A stretch of 64,000 nt of DNA from Nissolia schottii. Taxonomy: Eukaryota > Streptophyta > Magnoliopsida > Fabales > Fabaceae. Below are positions 46,701 to 59,462 of this stretch, piece after piece. Within the stretch, counting starts at the first letter, position 1; each line of letters starts with the position of its first letter. A program made the position numbers and the translations under genes. The stretch spans positions 471,576 to 535,575 of the forward strand of contig QANU01066072.1 in the NCBI GenBank assembly GCA_003254905.1, written 5' to 3'. The notes under the pieces are model-generated. The model was not told where the DNA came from. It made no database searches and saw only the letters and a list, made by a program, of their open reading frames with translations.

Positions 46701-47363
46701 AAATCAACTTTCTAGGATCTTCGTAGACCTTCCATGGAAGATATGATGTTAGTCAGAAATTTGAAGGTTCCCTTGCTTTTGATATAAATTCTGATGTTGA
46801 ATATTTTATCTAATTGCAGCTCTCATTCATGCATCCATCAAAGTACAAATTTGAGCATCCTCGATTTTGCTACGAGAGATTAGAATACCTTGGCCAAAAG
46901 ATACAGGTTCATTATTTCTGCCATGTAATGACTTTAGTTTTGTGAAGAAATATATCATGTATTTACTGAACTTCTATTAGATTATAAAATTTTCCATTCC
47001 ATCTTATATTTTTTTTTATTAATATTGTTTTAAAACAATTTCAAGGATTTGGTGATGGCTGAAAGATTGTTGATGAAGCATTTAGACGCTCCGGGGTTGT
47101 GGCTACAAGAGAGGCATCGTCGCATTCTTATGAACAAGTATTGTGGAAGATATTTGAGGGCCAAACATCTGCACGGTTATATTATATATGCTGAGGATGT
47201 CCAAGACTCTTTTGAGCACAACCGAAGGAACAGAAACCCAGCCACAACAGCTGTTCAACAAGCCATTCATGGGCTCTCATATCTTGTTTATGGGAAACGT
47301 GATGTTAGACGCCTAATGTTTGAGGTTTTTGATTTTGAGCAGATCCAGCCTAAAGAAGTCTAA
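43711..47363 (+). CDS. RNC1: RNC1-type chloroplast group II intron splicing factor, seven exons, 536 aa
   Basis: Exons are 43711-44024, 44112-44243, 44569-44925, 45603-45804, 46018-46218, 46820-46906 and 47046-47363, all GT/AG and phase-consistent. The 536 residues match the length I recall for Arabidopsis RNC1 (At4g37510). Residues 1-50 are Ser/Pro-rich without acids, like a chloroplast transit peptide. Two RNase III-like domains follow, at about 165-270 and 400-515. In the first, the signature region reads HSRLFFLGAYVL (192-203), lacking the catalytic Glu and Asp of ERLEFLGDAVL. In the second, YERLEYLGQKI (420-430) keeps Glu but has Gln in place of Asp. Both should therefore be unable to cut RNA. 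This fits RNC1, which binds chloroplast group II introns and promotes splicing without nuclease activity. The ATG at 43711 sits in a good context (CCAATGG) and is the only start giving the transit peptide. The upstream frames 43509-43990 are in other phases. The next gene, CK2 alpha, starts 1.4 kb downstream on the same strand. Confidence 0.94.
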
Positions 47364-48778
47364 TTATAGAGAAACAAGAGTGGCATAACGATACAAGCAC
47401 TTCCTTTTCCCTGATATTCATTCAACCTCCTTTTTCACATCTTTCTTTTGTTTTTTTTTTTTTTCTTTTCTGCCCCCCTTTAAGGCTTTCCAAATTATGA
47501 TTTGATCTGCATAGTTGCAATTGATTTGCAAATCCTTATTTGTGTATATTCATTATATTTTATTAATTTTGATCATGTGAGCTCTGGACTCCCAAAAGTG
47601 CAGAGATTTTGGGGAAAAAAAAGGTTTCATAGACACAAGTTTAACACCTCATATTTAAATACGTTCACAATAAAGGTGATAGCACTTAAAAACAAGTAAA
47701 CTTATTTTGAACAAAGTTGATGAAACTCAATTTTACAATAAGTGTGTTTAAATATGAGACGTTATATTCACAACCAAAAAACTATATATATTCACAACAC
47801 AATTGTGAAAACCGAGTGGCCATCACTCTGCCATTTCATTGAATTAGAGTTTCAGAAACTTTGATCATCTACCAAATTTTTATTTTTGGCTATTATAATG
47901 AATAGGTTAGATATATGTGGTGATTAAAATTTTCTATTTCATTGATTCATAATTTTACATATCTATGACTAACTCGGAGCTTATAGTATCTAAAGATGAA
48001 TTCATTTTAAAATTGCTGAATCAATATCACCACAATACCTATACACCCAAAAAAGCAAAGAAGGAAATTCAACATACTATCAAGTTTAGGCTTACAGTAT
48101 CATGTGCTGAGACATATTTCCATGCTCTCTAATAGCAAACATTTTTTTTGCTCTATGCCATTAAATTTTTTAACACATCAATAGTATGAGTTATTATTGT
48201 GGGTCGCAATACTAATGTGTTAAAATTCTAATGGTACTGAGCAAACTAAAATGTTTTACTCCTTGATCATGTAAAAAAATTTCATCATGTACCTCACCAC
48301 TATGAAATAAATTTCCGCATACAAAAGATAAGAATCTTTCTAATTGGGCTGCCCCAAGATACTTTGAAGACAAGTAATCAATTGCCACGTCAACAAGATT
48401 CTTCACATACACAGGCCCACAGGCTTGGTCCAAGCATCGCACACAAGAATCCCTAGGTTGAGATATTTTTTAGGCCCAAACGCAGCTTTATTATTTTCTT
48501 AGTTGGGAAGCGTCCAAAGCCAGACACGATGACATGGGCTGGGTGGTGCGCCACATGAGTGCTAACGTGCGCACCAACTAAACCATCACACATAGACACT
48601 ACTTGCTCCCCCACCCCCTCCCTTGTCCTCTTCCGTGCGCTGGTTGCGCAACCTCCTAGCGTGCGCACCCCCTCCTCATCGTAACTAACACCACCACCAC
48701 CATCACCATCGCACTCGCACCCAAAGAAAACAATCGCCGCTCGGATTCGAGATCTCAGATTTGAAGCGCCACCACGCC
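47364..48778. other. Spacer between RNC1 and CK2 alpha
   Basis: It contains the RNC1 3' UTR (a T-rich run near 47450-47463 follows the stop) and, from about 48600, a C-rich leader-like region for CK2 alpha ending in CCACCACGCC before the ATG. The minus-strand frames 48212-48442 and 48453-48668 look somewhat protein-like but match nothing I recognise. Confidence 0.5.
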
Positions 48779-53512
<4,734 letters not shown>

Positions 53513-54066
53513 CTTATCACCTGTGAATCCGTACACCTGAGTTGATATCATTTGGGATTGTTTTTATAATACCCTAACCTGCACCTTTATTACATTCTGT
53601 TTATTATATTGCCAATTTAGTTTTCTCATGGACTGTAACAATAGTGTGTTGTTTCAGTTGAGGAATAATGTTATTTCCAGCTGTTAAAATGAAGTTGTGA
53701 TTGTGCTTTTAAAGTAGTGATTATGCGTGTGATCTTAAAACTTAGGTGTCGGACGCGCAGCGACCTGCCAATCTTAAAGTATTGCCATGATCCAAAGCGG
53801 TAAAGATCTTTGCAATTATATTTCTGCATCCCTCATAATCGAGGTGATAACATTATCGAGTATAATTAATCTGCTTATGATTTATCTTGATGCATCACAA
53901 CTGCTCTATTAAACTTTTGTGAACTATCTTTGGGCTAGCGAATGTTTGCAAGTGCTGCCACAGCTAACCCGCTTCGGTTTTATATCTCTATGACGTCCAG
54001 TTAGAGGCATTTTAGCGAGTTATGTTTACGAGGCATGAGGGAATTTATTATTCATCCACCCGTAGA
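53513..54066. other. 3' flank of CK2 alpha
   Basis: Holds the CK2 alpha 3' UTR and a short spacer up to the target site of the large Mutator-like element. No other gene. Confidence 0.5.
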
Positions 54067-54075
54067 TGAAATTTC

Positions 54076-54344
54076 GAGTTTTTTTTCCCCTCTTTTGCCA
54101 CTGTTATAGGGACAAATTACCAAAATATTCCTGTTTTAAAATATATTACGTAACTATTACTGTTTTGGCTGACGTGGACTCTACGGTATGCGTGGCCATC
54201 CACATCAGATTCGCTAACATGTTTGGCAAATTCAGGCTGAATTTGCCAACATGGTTGGCAATTTTAGAACATGCCCATTTCAACCAAATTCGCCAACGCG
54301 GTTGGCGATTTTAGCCTAAAGTCGCCAACCGTGTTGGCTAATCC
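54076..54344. repeat. Left terminal inverted repeat of the MULE
   Basis: It pairs with 58005-58276. It includes four successive fold-back words of the form GCCAAC-NNGG-TTGGC embedded in AATTCGCC...GGCGATTTTAG-like arms, spaced 35-45 bp apart. Confidence 0.9.
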
Positions 54345-54427
54345 AACTTCAATTATCTCTTATATATTTACGGAATAGATAAATTATTGTTATCAAATAG
54401 ATTGTATGTATGGATTGTTGATGTATA

Positions 54428-54880
54428 ACTAAAACCTAAACTCTAATACATCCTAAACCCTACACCCAAATCCCTAACCCTAAAATCGTAATCCCTAACC
54501 TTAAACCCTAAACGCAAAACCCAAAACCAAAACCTAGACCCTAAACCATAAACTCCAAATCATAAACCAACCACCCAAACCCAAAGCCCTAGCCCTAAGC
54601 CCTAGACCCTAAACCATAAACCCCAAACCCTAAACCAACCACCCAACACTAAAAACCTAACCCTAAACCCAACACCCAAAGCCCTAGCCCTAAACCCACT
54701 CAACAATCAACACCCAACACCCGAAACCCTAACCATGGACCCTAACCCCAAAACCCAAAGCCCTAAACCATTAAACCCGAGTACATCCTAAACCAAAGCC
54801 TAAACTTTAACCCTAGCACATCCTAAACCGTAAAGCCAAATATCTAGACCCTGACACCCTAAACCCAAAATCTTATGACA
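54428..54880 (+). repeat. Degenerate telomere-like (CCCTAAA)n array inside the MULE
   Basis: For about 450 bp the sequence is built of CCCTAAACC, CCCTAACCC, CCCAAAACC and similar words, the plant telomere repeat CCCTAAA with heavy drift. It lies between the left inverted repeat and the coding part, so it is an internal element segment, not a chromosome end. GTTTAGGGTATAGGGTTTAG at 55100-55119 is a small inverted echo. Confidence 0.85.
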
Positions 54881-55309
54881 CCCTAAGTTGGATAACTTAA
54901 GTAATGACATTTTAATTCATGTCTTTTATTATATGATAGTGTTTATTGTTCTTGGATCCCTAACCGAGGCCATTGTTGGCCTTTTGAGTTACAAATTTCT
55001 CTTTCACTCAATTTACTCTAAGACACTTTAATTGTGTGAAATAAGAACTTATGAAAAATTACGCCGGCCTATGTCTATTAATATAATCAGATTTTATGGT
55101 TTAGGGTATAGGGTTTAGGGTTTTACGGTGTGGTTTGGGTTTGAGTGTTTGCGTTGATATGTGGATCGGTGCACCCTAAGACCCGTGATGGTGGAGAATT
55201 ATAACGTTGATATGTATTAAAAATTGCTAGTCTAGCATAAAATTAAAATACATGATTCAAAATAACGTTACATATTCGGTAAACAAAGCAAACAAAAATC
55301 ATAAGTGTA

Positions 55310-57457
55310 CTAATGTCGTGATGGGGGATCAGTGCATGGCGATCTAGGAGCTAGATCAGACGGGCCAGCCTGTGAGGGATAATGTAGGGGTTGCGGGTAA
55401 GGATATGAGGGGTAAGAATGTGATGGTGGAGGTGATGGGTAAGGGTAATGATATGGTGGTGGTGGGTAAGGGAACGATGGTGGTGGGTACGGGTATGATG
55501 GTGATGGTGATGGTGATGGTGGGTAAGGATATGATGGTGGTGGGTAAGGGTATGATGATGGTGGCTCTGCTGGTGTAGTAGGTGATGCCGTAGACTCATG
55601 CGGAATGGACTCAGCGGACTCAGTATGCTCTACACGTCTTCGGCCATCAGCTAATCCAGATCTACTTCTGCGACGTGGCCTCCGATCGCCCTGCTCCTCG
55701 GCCTCAGCCAGTGGTGGAATGGTAGTCACAGAAGAAGGAGCGTACTACTCCAAGCCAATCCGGTCGTGGTCCTGGATGGTTGATAGGATAGCCTCAACTG
55801 ATGCTCGAAGCTTGTCCATGCTGAACGAAGGACAATGAGGGTCCGCAGTCCAAGCTAAAAACCAACTTCATGCATCTTTTGTTTCCCCGTCCACAATAGC
55901 AAATGCTAAGGGCAATGGCCGTCGGTTTCCGTCTTGTGTTGTTGCAATTAACAGTTTTTGCTTATATTTGCCATACAAATGAGTCCCATCAACTTGGATA
56001 ACTGGCTTGCAAAACTGAAATCCATGCACACATGGCTTGAAAGCCCAAAAAAAACGAACAAACTGCCGTTTAGAAGAATCAACATGGTTATGCACTACAT
56101 GATCATCAGTTTCCAACAGGACCACAGTGTCTGGCATAAAATGTTTCATGGCCTCTAACCATCGAGGCAACCTCTCATATGATTCCTCCCAATCACCAAA
56201 TATCTCAGTGCTTGCTCGTTGTTTCGCCAACCAAGCCTTCCGATAGGACAAATTGTATCCAAATATATTCTTGATCCTCTCACGTATCAGGCATATCTCA
56301 ACATCAGGTCGTGTTCTAACCATGCCTTGTATATACTTCTGGACCAACACAGACCGCAATTTCTTATGATCTTGTGTCATACCAATGTTTACACAGGTAT
56401 ACGACCCACTGTACTGAGAGATCTTCCACTGATTACATCTCTTGCTGTTAATTGCTCTGACCCTCTAACTGCAAGAAGACCCAAACTGAGAACACTTAGC
56501 GGTCAGTCTCTGTGTATCAGATTGATCAACCTTATAATCTCGATGTCGTTTGATAGAGTAGTGATCTAAAGTTGATTTGACCGCATCTTTTGTTGGAAAT
56601 TGCAATCCAACAGACAGTTCTCCATATGAATTCCATGCATCATACTCAGTGGTGCCGAAGCTATCAGACAGCCCAGCAAAAGCTTCCCAATTAATCTCTG
56701 AAAACTGAGGACAGGGAGGCCTAAATACTCTGATATCAGGAGTTACACTAGCTGGATGAACATTGCTAGCATGCACACTAATTGGAAGGTCAGGGGTAGG
56801 CACCGAGCGGATCGGGGAAACTTGATGTACATTAACATATGCATCAACATCATCTTCCGAGTGCATACTTATATTATCATCATAGTCATCCGCAGCAGCA
56901 GGTAACACCTCTTCATCCCCACTTGTGTCAGACAACACTTATCTCATATTGGGTGAAGTTGTAAGTGGGGAATGACAGGCGACAGTGTCTTGGGACGGGA
57001 TCACTTTTTCAAACATGGGGGCTGAACACCTCATTGACTGTTGTGTCCATATAGGATTTGAAGGACCACATTCAATGTGCACATGACTACTCTCTCCTTC
57101 CCTTGTCTCTGTTTCGACAAAAACCTCCATAAACTCATGTGGACCAGCTTCAAACACATTTATCATGCAGTCAATGTCATCATCATCAACCATATCACAA
57201 CCATAATATTTCGCCTCCGCACCCGACCCGTGCATTAGCTGATAAACCATTCTTGATACAACTTGATTCTGTTCTAGCCTTAATTTCAAATATATTTTCC
57301 TCTTCAAATCTTCTATACGCCTGCCCCTCCTAATCATGAAAGACTTTGGCATAGGCCCATCATACATCAACTCGGGTTCACCCTCGTACATTCTCTCATT
57401 AGAATGAACAAACACAACAAGAGGTTTTCCCATGTTGTAATTCTGTTTACAACACAT
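55310..57457 (-). pseudogene. MULE transposase, decayed: four in-frame stops and an internal deletion
   Basis: One frame runs from 57457 down to 55310, interrupted by TAA at 56939-56941, TAG at 56465-56467, TGA at 55868-55870 and a TAG near 55750. The N-terminal part (KPLVVFVHSNERMYEGEPEL, then RRIEDLKRKIYLKL) resembles the ubiquitin/PB1-like region of plant MULE proteins. VGLQFPTKDAVKSTLDHYSI with CSQFGSSCS is the MuDR DNA-binding region. NLSYRKAWLAKQRA and the core CKPVIQVDGTHLYGKYKQKL plus AIVDGETKDA contain the first catalytic Asp of the DDE triad. After SWFLA the frame jumps to ADPHCPSFSMDKLRASVEAI, so the rest of the catalytic domain and the zinc knuckle are missing. The end is proline/tyrosine-rich. 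Two stops fall where the family has Trp (CSW and DAWSWFL), i.e. TGG to TAG and TGG to TGA. Not functional. Confidence 0.85.
55375..55565. repeat. GGTGGTGGGTAAGG-type minisatellite in the MULE coding tail
   Basis: The plus strand shows repeated GGTAAGGGTATGATGGTGGT-like units of 18-24 bp. On the minus strand they encode tandem SYPYPPP/PSYPYPP units, so the repeat has expanded in frame. Confidence 0.8.
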
Positions 57458-57459
57458 TA

Positions 57460-57700
57460 CCCGTCAAACATACGTACAACAACAATCTATCTATCCAATA
57501 AATCTATACAACATACAACAGCAACAATCTACACATACTACATCAACAACAACAATCTATACACCATCAACAATCTACACATACCACAAACAACAGCAAC
57601 AATCCACACATACCACAACAACAGCACCTTATGCATACAACAACAACATTCTATACAACAGCAACAACATACAAATTATATTATAGTGTCACTAACACAG
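57460..57700. repeat. ACAACA-rich simple sequence in the MULE leader
   Basis: Repeated CAACAACAATCTATACA and CACATACCACAACAACAG words lie just upstream of the transposase start on the minus strand. This is a low-complexity leader, not coding. Confidence 0.7.
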
Positions 57701-58004
57701 ACAACAGACGATATTATATTACTCTATACAATAATCTACTAATGAACTAGTAAGTAAACATTTACATACTCAAGCACAAAAAATTATTAATTAAACTAAT
57801 AGAACTAATAAATTTTGCGTAAGTTAAAACTTACAAGACAGATGTACGAACCGAAGTAGAGGAGCGGTCGGGACAGGTAGTTAGTAAGAGTAAGAGCTCT
57901 GGAATTCTAGAGAGAGAAAATTTTTAGAGAGATAATGAAATTTTAGAAAATGAAAGGAGTGCTACAGAATGGGGGGAAGGGTAAATTTATAGGCTACAGG
58001 GGCT

Positions 58005-58276
58005 GGATTCACCAACACGGTTGGCAAATTTAGGTTAAAATCGCCAACCGCGTTGCTGAATTTGGTTGAAATGGGCGTGTTCTAAAATCGCCAACCGTGT
58101 TGGTGAATTCAGCCTGAATTCGCCAAACGTATTGGCGAATCTGACGTGGATGGCCACGCGTACCGCAGAGTCCACGTCAGCCAAAACATGGGTAGTTACG
58201 TAATATGTTTTGAAACGGGGGTATTTTGATAATTTGTCCCTGTAACAGTGGCAAAAGAGAAAAAAAAAAAAAACTC
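58005..58276. repeat. Right terminal inverted repeat of the MULE
   Basis: Reverse complement of 54076-54344 with scattered differences and a longer A run (58259-58273). It carries the same GCCAAC...GTTGGC fold-back words. Confidence 0.9.
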
Positions 58277-58285
58277 TGGCATTTC

Positions 58286-59462
58286 AATATAACGTAAGTT
58301 TATTGTCAGTTAATGGCACTCTTTCTGTCTATTTTAGATATTTTTTATAAATGTACACAAATTAAGAAAATAATTAATTTATACATACTTAAAGAAAATT
58401 ATTTTTTTCTTTGAAAATAGATATATTTTTTGCTTCGACACATTATATCTCTTAATAAGAGTTAAACACAGTTTCTTTAAATTATCCTTTAACATGAGAC
58501 ATATGTATATTATAAGTGAGTTAGCAGAAATACATAGACAAAAAATAAGAGGACATGTCATTAGTGACCGTGTATAAGACATTTGTATAAGATAAAAAAT
58601 ACACTCTAAATAACTTAAAATGTTATTATTGCATTAATTTAATAGAAAAAAAAAATGCATTCTAATATGAAATGTGTTCTCATGTCCCAGTAAGGTACAT
58701 AAAATACACAAATTTTTTAACCTAAAATAAATTTATGTATGTCTCAATATTTCTATCTTATCGGAGAAAATAAATACTATATTAGCGATAGTATGTAGCA
58801 CGCGTGAAGTGCAAAATATTGCTCAATATTCTCCCGTCTATTTTGTCTCACTTTCATTTTTTCTTAACATAATCGAGAGTATTTATGTACCATCGTTAGA
58901 CACAAGTACAGCAAAAAAAAAAGTAGTAGGTAGTTGGCCGATCAAGATTCACTCTTTTTTAAAATGAAAATAAAAGAATTATATTCCCTAACTCATCATT
59001 CTTATTCCTTTAGAGTCAATGATTACGTTTCAATAACATGAAATGATCATGTACATAAATAATGAGATAAATAAATAATCTTGATCCATATTTAACATAA
59101 TAATTACTAGTTTGACATGTCAATTTAACCCGTATCAATAAATGACTAAGTTTCTTGTATAAGCCATAACTATTGGTAGTCAAGTACTCACTCTGATAAG
59201 ATTAGAATTTAAATTTCTGTAACACAATATTAACACTAATAACCATCGTTAAACAGTTACAGCTGACAAAATAAAGCATCACACAGTTTCTTTCCCAATT
59301 ATCAAGGGGAAAGTCGTATTAAACGCCCTCCCTCCTTGTTTCTCCACACAACACACAGACACAATCAATATAGTAAATATGAGGATCTCTGTGACCATAT
59401 TTAAGAAAGAGGCCATGATGATTGATGATATCAACTTGTCTCCACTTGTGCCCCCCAATATA
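58286..59462. other. Intergenic AT-rich DNA
   Basis: Between the MULE and the zinc-binding protein gene. It includes that gene's 3' UTR (minus strand, just below 59463). No other gene is seen. Confidence 0.5.

Larger units (their letters stand above)
54067..58285 (-). mobile_element. Mutator-like element (MULE), 4.2 kb, with 9-bp target duplications
   Basis: The element proper is 54076-58276. Terminal inverted repeats are 54076-54344 and 58005-58276 (about 270 bp each), visibly similar along their whole length, for example TGCCACTGTTATAGGGACAA versus TGCCACTGTTACAGGGACAA. Flanks TGAAATTTC (54067-54075) and TGGCATTTC (58277-58285) are 9-bp target copies with two differences. Long inverted repeats plus 9-bp duplications are diagnostic of Mutator elements. 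Inside are, in order along the plus strand, a telomere-like array, a proline-rich coding tail, transposase core and N-terminal parts on the minus strand, and an ACAACA-rich leader. It landed 555 bp beyond the CK2 alpha stop. Confidence 0.92.

Noticed and set aside
48212..48668. Minus-strand open frames with protein-like composition (AAQLERFLSFVCGN)
   Set aside because: No domain recognised, no splice context, and they overlap the likely CK2 alpha promoter. They could be an old fragment but cannot be supported.
55351..55578. Histidine- and valine/glycine-rich open frames over the MULE tail
   Set aside because: Alternative-phase readings of the minisatellite; the SYPYPPP frame is collinear with the transposase.
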